Shown in pieces: positions 16,456 through 23,731 of a stretch of DNA of 48,307 nucleotides (positions within the stretch are counted from its first letter, which is position 1; each line of letters opens with the position of its first letter). The position numbers and the translations under genes were made by a program. The stretch is from Candidatus Zixiibacteriota bacterium (GTDB taxonomy: Bacteria > Zixibacteria > MSB-5A5 > GN15 > FEB-12), in assembly GCA_020346225.1 (NCBI GenBank), contig CP070777.1:52260-100566 (forward strand), given 5' to 3'. The notes beneath the pieces were generated by a model, which had not been told where the DNA came from, made no database searches, and saw only the letters and a program-made list of their open reading frames with translations.

Positions 16456-17408
16456 TCCGTCGCCTCCTCAGTGTCGGCTACCTTCAGTTTCTCTTCGACG
16501 ATGCGGGCCGATTGGGACTCCATTATTTCAGCGTATTCCAGCGGGTGGTGATGCTTCATCTCATCCTCAGTGAGCTTGCCGTGCCACCAGACCCAACTCA
16601 TCGGGAAGACATCGGGGTTGAAATGCACGTTGTAGAAGTGCCAGATAACGATAGCCAGGGTGGCCAGAAGCCCCTCGTCGGAATGGGCCTCGCGGCCGAT
16701 ATCGAAGAGGTACTTGGGGAACCATTCTTTGAACCACATAATGAGGCCGGAGCCGATCATGATTACCATGCCCCAGTAAACAGCCCAGTAATCGAACTTT
16801 TCGATGAATGAAAAGCGGCCGAATTTCGGCGGTGAGGGGCGGCGCCCGAAGAAATAGAGAAGGGTCTGGAAGAAGTTCTTGATATCTTTCGGGCGCGGCA
16901 TCATCAGAAAGAAGTCACGACGGCCGTCGCGAGAGAAGGTGATATAGAAAAGGTGCCAGACACCGACGATAATCAGGCCGACGGCGCCGACGCGGTGGAT
17001 CAGGGTGGAATTCTGCAGGCCCCCCAGAAGGTCGATGATGATGAATTTTGAGATGGCCAGTTCGGGGAACTTGAGCGGCATGCCGGTTATGATCAGGATA
17101 ATGACGGAAACGAACATGAGAGCGTGCTGCAGGCGGAAGTTGACGCCGAAACGCTGAAAGGTGCGCTGGGGAGTTTCTTTTCGTTCCTCGTAGGCGCGGC
17201 CGGGGCTGAGTTTGGTGACGGCTTCATTGAGGAGCACACTCACCTCGAAACTCAGCCGACGCCGGGCCTCGGCCGTCATTTCATCGACTTGCTCCAGGCG
17301 GTCTTCGTCGGGCTCGGCGATAGTGGCGGCGTCCTGAACGATATCCTCCGCCAGCTCGGAGATTAGGGATTCGCGTTTGCTTTCGGCGGGGTTGCTGGAG
17401 TCGGTCAT
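16452..17408 (-). CDS. Cytochrome b, Cbc-type membrane subunit
   Basis: A 318-residue b-type cytochrome with an acidic cytoplasmic N-terminus of about 90 residues and four membrane segments. Histidines placed as in b561/formate-dehydrogenase-gamma-type cytochromes are in RLQHALMFV, LIHRVG, GVWHLFY and VIWHFYNVHF. The C-terminal segment PMSWVWWHGKLTEDEMKHHHP closely matches PMSFTWLTGKMTVSEVQLHHP of the fusion protein two genes downstream, so the two membrane domains are duplicates. It probably forms the quinone-reactive subunit of a complex with the multiheme proteins on both sides. It overlaps the next gene (ATGA) and lies 12 bases after the 9-heme gene. Confidence 0.85.
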   Translation of the reverse strand: MTDSSNPAESKRESLISELAEDIVQDAATIAEPDEDRLEQVDEMTAEARRRLSFEVSVLLNEAVTKLSPGRAYEERKETPQRTFQRFGVNFRLQHALMFVSVIILIITGMPLKFPELAISKFIIIDLLGGLQNSTLIHRVGAVGLIIVGVWHLFYITFSRDGRRDFFLMMPRPKDIKNFFQTLLYFFGRRPSPPKFGRFSFIEKFDYWAVYWGMVIMIGSGLIMWFKEWFPKYLFDIGREAHSDEGLLATLAIVIWHFYNVHFNPDVFPMSWVWWHGKLTEDEMKHHHPLEYAEIMESQSARIVEEKLKVADTEEATE

Positions 17409-17420
17409 GACGTTAAGGCC

Positions 17421-18488
17421 TTACTTTTGCCCCCGGGCAGCTTTAGCTCGCCGGAAAAGGTCGAGAATTATAAATATAAACAGCCCGGCCAGCACCGACA
17501 CGGTCAGGACCAGAAAGCCCCGCGAAATGTAATAAAGGAACCCGGACTCCTCGCTAGAGGGGTCGATGTGGATTCTTCCCGAGGTGAATCTGGCACTGGC
17601 CTCGGGATGGCAGCCTTCCTTGCCGCAGGTTCCGGGAATATTAGCCGGATTTATCGATGACTTCGGGTCGACCTGCGAGCGTATATCGTGATACCCGTGA
17701 CACGAGGCGCAGTTGGCGACCATCATGTTTTCCATCAGTTGCGCCACTCCATGGAACGATTCCTCGAAAGTGGCGATCCGGTCGGTCTTAATACCGTACT
17801 TGGCCACCACCCCCATGGGGCCATGGCAACCGGAACAGGTCTCGGTGACGTGGATGGGTGAGACTCTCGAATCCAGCAGATCCGGACGTTCGATATTGTG
17901 TTCACCATGGCAGGAAGTGCAGACGGGCGAGTCCGTGTTTCCGAGCTCGACGGCGCTGCCGTGCACCGATTCCCGATAAGTGGCATAGATATCAAGATGG
18001 CAGGTACCGCATGTTCTGGGTATGCTCTGACGGTAGAATTTCGATTGGGGCAGGTCGTGGCGCAGAACATCATGGCTCCCATGGCAGTCCTGACAGACCG
18101 GCGCTTTACGGTTGCCGCGACCTACTTCCAGACCATGAACCGAATGCTCGTACTGGTCGTACATCTCACCCTGTGGGGCACCCACCGGATTACCTGAATA
18201 ATGACACCGCCGGCAGTTCACCTTGGCCACGGTCTTGTGTGGAATGTCAACGATATCGGCGTGGCAATCAGTGCATTTCTTGCCGGCGTGCACCGACGCC
18301 GCGATGACCGAGGTATCTATGTAGAGTGATACTCTGCGGCCGGTGGCTTCAATCTTGTGATGGTCGGTCTTGCCGTGGCAGATAAGACACTTTTGCTCTC
18401 CCCGCACCGGGCCGGCGGCACCGAGAGCGACCAGAAAGTATATGACCAGCGTGCCGATTAGTTCTTTCTGTCGGGAGAAACGCGCCAT
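17421..18488 (-). CDS. Membrane-anchored multiheme cytochrome c, 8 CxxCH plus one CX4CH
   Basis: A 355-residue protein with a signal peptide (about 1-30), a heme domain and a C-terminal membrane anchor (about 318-342) followed by a short basic tail. It has eight CxxCH motifs and one CX4CH (CGKEGCH). The CX4CH falls exactly where the paralogues have CGSCH (11-heme protein) and CQKCH (fusion protein), so it is very likely a real heme site. The shared segment DRIATFEESFHG...ANCASCHG.HDI recurs in all three proteins. It lies between the 11-heme gene (two bases) and the cytochrome b gene (12 bases). The role is inferred as electron transfer at the periplasmic face. Confidence 0.85.
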   Translation of the reverse strand: MARFSRQKELIGTLVIYFLVALGAAGPVRGEQKCLICHGKTDHHKIEATGRRVSLYIDTSVIAASVHAGKKCTDCHADIVDIPHKTVAKVNCRRCHYSGNPVGAPQGEMYDQYEHSVHGLEVGRGNRKAPVCQDCHGSHDVLRHDLPQSKFYRQSIPRTCGTCHLDIYATYRESVHGSAVELGNTDSPVCTSCHGEHNIERPDLLDSRVSPIHVTETCSGCHGPMGVVAKYGIKTDRIATFEESFHGVAQLMENMMVANCASCHGYHDIRSQVDPKSSINPANIPGTCGKEGCHPEASARFTSGRIHIDPSSEESGFLYYISRGFLVLTVSVLAGLFIFIILDLFRRAKAARGQK

Positions 18489-18490
18489 CT

Positions 18491-19672
18491 CTATACCCTC
18501 TTTACCCGCCGCTTGTATTCCAGAACGCGATAGAGCACAAAGGCCAGAATAAGAATGGAGATGAACCAGATGTAGAACTTACGGACATAGAATTCCCCGC
18601 CGGAAGTCGGGTCGGTGGCGGAGGTGTGCACCTGTCCCTGGGCGAAATCCTGCGGCAGGTCGTCGTGACAGGAACCGCAGGTCTTCTCAATGTTGACGGT
18701 GTGGATGAGCGACCTTTCGTCGGACTGGGGATAGATATCGTGAACCCCGTGGCATGAGGCACAGTTGGCAACGGTGGTTTCACCCAGTTCGATGGCGGTG
18801 CCGTGGAAGGACTCGTTGAAAGTGGCAATGCGGTCGGCCTTGAGACCGAATTTGCCGACCACCTTCTCCGACGCGTGACAATCCGAGCAGGTCCTGGGGA
18901 CATTGCCGGCGAAGACCTTTGAGGTCGGGTCAAGATGCGCCCGGATGTCATGCTCGCCATGGCAGTTGGTGCACGTGGGCGACTCCAGAGTGCCTTTGGC
19001 CAGGGCACTGCCGTGAACGGACGCGGTGTAATGGGAAGCGATTTCTTCGTGACAGCGACCGCAAGTGGCGGCTATGTGCGTTTTGTATAAGGGACTCTCC
19101 GGCTGGTCGGACGGCATGAACGAGTGGCCACCGTGGCAGTCGGTGCAGGCGGGGGCGCGCATGTTCCCTTCGGTCATGAGGGCTCGTCCATGGACCGAGT
19201 TCTCGTAGGCCTTGATCATCGGCGGTTTGGGCAGTTGCGTAAATTTTGCAGTGACCGATGCATCCTCGTGACACTTGATACAAACCGACACCGAATTCCG
19301 GTGGTTGACGGCTGACTCGGGGTCATCGACTGCTAGAATGGTGTGTCCGCCATGGCAGGTAACGCAACCGGGCACGTCCTCGACGGAGACCTCACGTCCG
19401 TGCATGTGCGGGGACACGCCGTAGGCTTCCGCAGCGTCGATATGACACCTGCCGCAGAGGACGTCGTGAGTGCCAACATGACGCAACTCCGGGTTGACGT
19501 TGTGGCAGTCATTGCAGCCGAGTTCAGCGTGAACGGAATTAAGCAAGACAGCCGGGTCCACCGCGGGCGCACCGGTAGAAACCTGGCCATGACATTTAAG
19601 GCACGGGTCGTCGGCCGCCAACACGGTCGCCGAGAGCAGAACCGCACCAACGAGAAATCTGATACCTGCCAT
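18491..19672 (-). CDS. Membrane-anchored 11-heme cytochrome c
   Basis: A 393-residue protein with a signal peptide (MAGIRFLVGAVLLSATVLA), eleven CxxCH motifs and a C-terminal membrane anchor with a basic tail (YKRRVKRV). The start at 19672 follows a GAGGGG...AGGGG stretch; an in-frame ATG at 19711 would precede the signal peptide with 13 unlikely residues. It is the first gene of the five-gene cytochrome operon. A good promoter lies about 70-95 bases upstream. Repeated CHG-HDI/HTI pairs suggest the domain grew by duplication of a two-heme unit. Confidence 0.87.
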   Translation of the reverse strand: MAGIRFLVGAVLLSATVLAADDPCLKCHGQVSTGAPAVDPAVLLNSVHAELGCNDCHNVNPELRHVGTHDVLCGRCHIDAAEAYGVSPHMHGREVSVEDVPGCVTCHGGHTILAVDDPESAVNHRNSVSVCIKCHEDASVTAKFTQLPKPPMIKAYENSVHGRALMTEGNMRAPACTDCHGGHSFMPSDQPESPLYKTHIAATCGRCHEEIASHYTASVHGSALAKGTLESPTCTNCHGEHDIRAHLDPTSKVFAGNVPRTCSDCHASEKVVGKFGLKADRIATFNESFHGTAIELGETTVANCASCHGVHDIYPQSDERSLIHTVNIEKTCGSCHDDLPQDFAQGQVHTSATDPTSGGEFYVRKFYIWFISILILAFVLYRVLEYKRRVKRV

Positions 19673-19738
19673 ACCCCTATCAACCCCTCTTCCAGACTGG
19701 CCGCACGTCACGGCTTCAGCCCGGGGCTCTCCAGTCGA

Positions 19739-19767
19739 ATTATAGCCCGGAGCGGACCTGCGGCCAA
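19739..19767 (-). promoter_or_regulatory. Promoter of the five-gene cytochrome operon
   Basis: On the minus strand TTGGCC (19767-19762), a 17-base spacer and a perfect TATAAT (19744-19739). The leader of about 60 bases contains ACTGG and CCAGT arms that can pair around GC-rich sequence. The operon it serves runs to the hairpin at 12813-12848. Confidence 0.6.
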
Positions 19768-19875
19768 ATTAATCCTTTTCGAGCCCAATATAAGTAAATA
19801 CTCACTAACTTCAAGCACTATTTTTCACAAGCCTTGCCCGCTAGCTAACTGCCCTAACGGCAATTTCTTAGCACG

Positions 19876-21387
19876 TCAATAGCCTGATTCCGGCGTGTGG
19901 CAATCGGTGCACTTGAACTCACGCCAAGCTTCATCTATATCTTCTGGGTGCTGGAAAGTCAAACCCGACAGATCATATTGCAGCTCCGAGACTGTTTCTG
20001 AAGGTCCCTGGGCAACAATAAGATGGCAGGTGGAGCAGTCGTTGGAAACCCCCTTACCGTCATCGGTCTCCATCGACCAATTATGGCATCGAAAGCAGCC
20101 GTCGTTGACAAAGTGACTCAAGTTGTTCTCCCGGACGCGGTAGTCGGTTTTCATCTCCGGGAAAAAGTTCTGGTTGTACACCTTGAGTAGAATATCGGTG
20201 GCTTTCTCAATTTCATGGCTGTCGTTGGCGGCCAGTTCGGGATAATTTTCCTTATAGTAGTCGACAAGTCCTTCCGAAATCGCCGCGTTAGCCTCTTCCC
20301 GGTCGCTGTATTCGTCATTGAGGAGCTCCAGGCCGACCTGCCGGATGTATTTTAATTCGGGGGATATCTGCCTTGTCGACAGGGCCAGGTTCAGCGCTGT
20401 GGCCGGCGCCAGGAACGAGTGGCTGGGTCGGTTGTGGCAGTCCATGCAGTCGAACAGCCGAATCTCTGTTTCAGGGTCTTCGAAATCAGGCGGTTCCAGG
20501 TCAGGATTGCGATATACAACCGTATCACCGTCAGCGGTGATAAGCTGGACCCAGCTGACCTCCCGTCGTTTTCTATCCGAGGCGACATAGTAGATGGTGT
20601 TGGATCCGATCATGTGCCAGTGGATGCCTTCGAGCCGTCCGGTGCGGGGGTTTCCGCCGCCGATTTTGACGAGCAGCTTTATGGTCCACGGGCTGTTATC
20701 CTCGTCGGTGCGGTAATAGGTGTGAGTGACCATTTTCTCGCCGTAGAACTGCCTCGGCCAGTGGCACTCCTCACAGGTTTCCTGAGCCGGTCGGAGGTTT
20801 TCCACGGGCGTTTCGATAGGCCTAGAGAACGTGTTCAAGGTCGTAGCCCACAGCTGCCGGATGCCGTCGACCTTCGACTTGACGTAGAACGAGGCTCCCG
20901 GGCCGATATGACATTCGACGCAGGCCACCCTGGCGTGGGCGGAGTTGTGATAGGTAACATTCTGGGGTTCCATCACGGTGTGACAGGTTTCGCCGCAGAA
21001 AGCGACGGAGTCGGTAGCCTCATAGGCTTTGGTGCCGCTGTAGGCGACCAGGAAAATAAGCACGGCCGACAATCCCAGAAACAGCCACAGGTTTCTCATA
21101 TAGTAGGGGTCGCCGGGGTCTATGGAGAGATTGAACCGGACCGATTCGCCCCGACGCCGGGCGGCCCTCACCTGCAGCCACACGGCCAGCAGAAAGAGCA
21201 GGAAACCGACAGTGATAATGAAAGGCGCGATGACAAAGGTCACCAGGGAACGATAGGGGTTGTCGGTGGGGGCGGTGAGATCAATGACGAGCAGTATCAA
21301 AAACAGAAAGACACCGGCGGCAAACAAGGCTCCGCCGACCGCGGCCAGGGGATGTCTATAGAGCGTACGTCTTCTGCGCTGCTGCAT
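19876..21387 (-). CDS. NapC/NirT-family cytochrome c with three membrane segments
   Basis: A 503-residue protein with two N-terminal membrane segments (about 15-35 and 47-70) and a third near 98-118. A periplasmic NapC/NirT-type domain follows. The first heme motif is CX3CH (CGETCHTVMEP) and then come six CxxCH motifs. CX3CH at this first site is, to my recollection, common in this larger NapC/NirT branch. The sequence HARVACVECHIGPGASFYVKSK is typical of it. A region without hemes (about 215-300, strand-rich) and a helical region (about 330-400) separate the sites. It probably passes quinol electrons to periplasmic cytochromes. It has its own promoter, so it need not be coexpressed with its neighbours. 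Confidence 0.82.
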   Translation of the reverse strand: MQQRRRRTLYRHPLAAVGGALFAAGVFLFLILLVIDLTAPTDNPYRSLVTFVIAPFIITVGFLLFLLAVWLQVRAARRRGESVRFNLSIDPGDPYYMRNLWLFLGLSAVLIFLVAYSGTKAYEATDSVAFCGETCHTVMEPQNVTYHNSAHARVACVECHIGPGASFYVKSKVDGIRQLWATTLNTFSRPIETPVENLRPAQETCEECHWPRQFYGEKMVTHTYYRTDEDNSPWTIKLLVKIGGGNPRTGRLEGIHWHMIGSNTIYYVASDRKRREVSWVQLITADGDTVVYRNPDLEPPDFEDPETEIRLFDCMDCHNRPSHSFLAPATALNLALSTRQISPELKYIRQVGLELLNDEYSDREEANAAISEGLVDYYKENYPELAANDSHEIEKATDILLKVYNQNFFPEMKTDYRVRENNLSHFVNDGCFRCHNWSMETDDGKGVSNDCSTCHLIVAQGPSETVSELQYDLSGLTFQHPEDIDEAWREFKCTDCHTPESGY

Positions 21388-21437
21388 AAATCATTTCTCG
21401 GAACAGTCTCTCAAATAGCGTCTCCACAAACTCCACT

Positions 21438-21467
21438 ATTATACACTATCAGTTGAGTAGATGCCAA
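21438..21467 (-). promoter_or_regulatory. Promoter of the NapC/NirT cytochrome gene
   Basis: On the minus strand TTGGCA (21467-21462; 5 of 6), an 18-base spacer and a perfect TATAAT (21443-21438). The start point would be near 21431, about 44 bases before the gene. It lies just after the terminator of the porin gene, so the two transcription units are cleanly separated. Confidence 0.7.
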
Positions 21468-21483
21468 ACCCTTTTTGGTAAAA

Positions 21484-21510
21484 GGCCGCACCACCCGGGG
21501 TGGTGCGGCC
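21484..21510 (-). terminator. Terminator of the mtrAB-like operon
   Basis: GGCCGCACCACC (21484-21495) pairs perfectly with GGTGGTGCGGCC (21499-21510). On the minus strand the stem is followed by TTTT. It is 40 bases past the stop of the porin's C-terminal part. Its position shows that transcription of the whole interrupted porin gene is expected to end here, not at the internal TGA. Confidence 0.8.
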
Positions 21511-21550
21511 ATCAGCACAAAGAAGCAATATCCAAGGGAAGATTTTTTCC

Positions 21551-21967
21551 CTAAAGCTGAATCCTCAATCCCGACCGGACGACAAACACCGCGCCGGTTT
21601 CATCGTCGTACACATAAGGCGCGTAGTCCCAAAGGGTTCCGAAAGTGCCGTCGGCCGTCCAAGTAACCTGCGGTGAGAGAACGTATTCGAACCCCAGCGT
21701 GAAGTTGATCAGCTCGAAATCCAAATCGGAGTAGAGAGGCATCTGTTCGAAGGTGAAGTCCTGATCCTCAAGTTCACCTTCGAGCCGATCCTCAACACCT
21801 GGCATGGCGACCTCTTGCAGCGAGGCCTCCGCCTTATTATAGGCCACCGTTGCCGAGAGGCGAAGGTCCGCAGCGGGAACGTAGGATGCTGTGATATACA
21901 CGTTATGGGCTTTGGATTCATAATCGCTCATGGTATAAGCCGAGCCATAATGCTTTGCGTCGCCCAC
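21551..21967 (-). CDS. MtrB/PioB-like porin, C-terminal part after the in-frame TGA
   Basis: A 138-codon piece in the same frame as the larger porin part upstream. Between the TGA (21994-21992) and the GTG at 21967 lie eight sense codons (AGHIFRDA). It carries the last strands of the barrel: KAHNVYITASYVP, LRLSATVAYNKAE, ELINFTLGFEYVL and VVRSGLRIQL at the end. It has no signal peptide and no convincing ribosome binding site, so it cannot act as a protein on its own. It is best read as the end of one 723-residue porin. Confidence 0.75.
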   Translation of the reverse strand: MGDAKHYGSAYTMSDYESKAHNVYITASYVPAADLRLSATVAYNKAEASLQEVAMPGVEDRLEGELEDQDFTFEQMPLYSDLDFELINFTLGFEYVLSPQVTWTADGTFGTLWDYAPYVYDDETGAVFVVRSGLRIQL

Positions 21968-21991
21968 GGCGTCGCGGAAGATATGGCCCGC

Positions 21992-21994
21992 TCA
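21992..21994 (-). other. In-frame TGA within the MtrB/PioB-like gene
   Basis: The codon after ALFDG is TGA, at position 577 of the protein. The next codons continue in the same frame. It may be a point mutation (from CGA, GGA, TGG, TGC or TGT), a sequencing error, or a read-through or recoded codon. Only a weak GCGG/CCGC stem follows, so a selenocysteine element is not evident. Confidence 0.85.
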
Positions 21995-23722
21995 CCCGTC
22001 GAACAACGCCACCGTCACTGGCAGGCGCGATTTGTCGAGAGTGCCGGTGTACCCGGCGGCCAGAGTCCATTTGGCATTCGGGATGAAGTTCAAAGCGACA
22101 CTCGGCTGCAGGGAGTGGTGCTTGACATCGAGCGAGTCCAGGTCACCGTTTTTGTCATAGGTGAACTTCGCGCCCAGGCTGAAGCTGAACCTGTCATTCG
22201 GGCGGTCGCTGAGTTTCCATTCAACCACGTGTTTGTCGGTGGGCAGCGAAGTGATATCCTGGTACCGGAGGTCTTCTCTCTGGAAATAAAAGATCCATTG
22301 AGAGACCGGTATAAGGGGTTCCAGGATGTCATTGCCGGCGGCTTCGAACAAACCCCTGGCGGAAACAAACGGGTTGGAGACCTTCTCGAAGCGATATTTG
22401 ACCGCCGTCGAGAGCCGGAGTCCTTTGCGGTAGCGCAACCGGGCCTGGCCGGTCAGTTTCTCCGTGCTGGTTCCCTCGTTTACAAGCGGGTAGTCGTCGC
22501 GGTCGATCCGGTTGTATCCGGCCAGGACCGAAAGGGTGAGCCGGTTGGTAAGCCGGGAAATGACCTGGGCGGACAGCCTGGTATCCCACCGGTCAAGCGT
22601 GGAGATGCGGGTGTAATCGAAATCGGTTTCGTTCAGGTCAGCAGCGCCGTCGCGGAAGGTAGGCAGATCAATGTACGGGTCGCCCCCGATCTGCCGTGCG
22701 GCGGTGCCTTTGGTGACAAGTCTTGTTTTATCATTCAGTCTGACGGCGTAATTGGCGGCGCCAATAAGCGATTCGGTTGTTTCTCCGCTCTTTTTGTTCT
22801 TGGCCCGGGCATAGCCCAGCGAGCCGGTCATCCGGCCTTTGCCGAGGTCGGTTTTGAGGCGCACCCGGTGCGAGGTCTTCTCGGTGCGGGGCAACCTGCC
22901 GAAGACGAGCTCTTCGTCATCATACACAAGCCGGGAACTGAACTCGCCGGCGGCGGCGCCGCTTACCGGATTCTTGGCCGGGTCGTAGTAAGCGGAAACA
23001 TCCGGCGCGTCCGAATCAAACAGCCTATACTGGAACCGGTAGCCCAGATCGAGCCGACCGAATTCGGCATCCAGGCCGGCTTCGAACTGGTGCTGAGCCT
23101 GATCAATTGTGCGGGTACGTGAGGTAACATGGCAACTGAAGCAATGGTTCGAGGCAATTGCCTGCTCGGTGCCGTCCTCGATAATGCTTCTGTGATTCAA
23201 CGATAGACGCACGTTGTTTTTTTGCGAGAGCAGGGCCTGAAAGCGGGTCAGAATTTCGCGACGATGGATGTTATAGTCGGCGTCAGGGTCGACTATCTCA
23301 TGCGTCAGCATCTTGCCTCCGGGGTTTCCCGTAGAGGCCAGATACTCTCGCGCTTCGAGGTTGGCCAGTCGATCCTGAGCGGTCTGATGAGTCAGCGAGC
23401 GATAGCGGGCGTTGAACCTGAGTGTATTTCCCACGGTGCCGCGCGCCTGACCGATGATGTTTTCTTCATCGAAGTAGTGCCCGTCCAGCCTGAAAGTAGT
23501 GTTATCGGAGCGCGAGAAATAGTTCAAACCGACTTCCGGTCCCCAGCCGTCGCCGCTCTTATCATACTCGCCGATCTTCTTGGGGCTGTCCTGAAAGTCG
23601 GTATACTGCGAGCCCAGCCAGACCGAGAGGTTCTCGGCAGCCTCATCTTCCCCTGCCAAGGCCGGGGCTGCGGCCAGGAGAAGGGCGAGGCTCATACAAA
23701 GCAATGTTTTCATTGTCTTCAT
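21992..23722 (-). CDS. MtrB/PioB-like outer-membrane porin, N-terminal part, with a CxxCH motif
   Basis: In Shewanella and Rhodopseudomonas, MtrB/PioB forms a beta-barrel that sheathes the decaheme MtrA/PioA and lets electrons cross the outer membrane. This part (576 residues) has a signal peptide (1-23) and many amphipathic strands. One heme-type motif, CFSCH, is at residues 194-198; MtrB itself has a CxxC near its N-terminus. A TGA ends the frame after ALFDG. With the 138-codon part downstream the protein would be 723 residues, close to MtrB (about 700). The start follows AGGAGAAGGAG and lies nine bases after the decaheme gene. The MtrB call rests on the neighbour, size and fold; I compared no alignment. 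Confidence 0.75.
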   Translation of the reverse strand: MKTMKTLLCMSLALLLAAAPALAGEDEAAENLSVWLGSQYTDFQDSPKKIGEYDKSGDGWGPEVGLNYFSRSDNTTFRLDGHYFDEENIIGQARGTVGNTLRFNARYRSLTHQTAQDRLANLEAREYLASTGNPGGKMLTHEIVDPDADYNIHRREILTRFQALLSQKNNVRLSLNHRSIIEDGTEQAIASNHCFSCHVTSRTRTIDQAQHQFEAGLDAEFGRLDLGYRFQYRLFDSDAPDVSAYYDPAKNPVSGAAAGEFSSRLVYDDEELVFGRLPRTEKTSHRVRLKTDLGKGRMTGSLGYARAKNKKSGETTESLIGAANYAVRLNDKTRLVTKGTAARQIGGDPYIDLPTFRDGAADLNETDFDYTRISTLDRWDTRLSAQVISRLTNRLTLSVLAGYNRIDRDDYPLVNEGTSTEKLTGQARLRYRKGLRLSTAVKYRFEKVSNPFVSARGLFEAAGNDILEPLIPVSQWIFYFQREDLRYQDITSLPTDKHVVEWKLSDRPNDRFSFSLGAKFTYDKNGDLDSLDVKHHSLQPSVALNFIPNAKWTLAAGYTGTLDKSRLPVTVALFDG

Positions 23723-23731
23723 CTCCTTCTC

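Noticed and set aside
21945-21994. Selenocysteine at the porin TGA
   Set aside because: A bacterial insertion element should follow the codon as a stable stem-loop. Only GCGG/CCGC, a 4-bp stem with a 10-base loop, is visible. A barrel strand is also an unusual place for selenocysteine. Not excluded, but not supported.
21967-21994. Frameshift between the two porin parts
   Set aside because: The distance from the TGA to the next start is a whole number of codons (eight), so the two parts are in one frame. A single stop codon explains the break.
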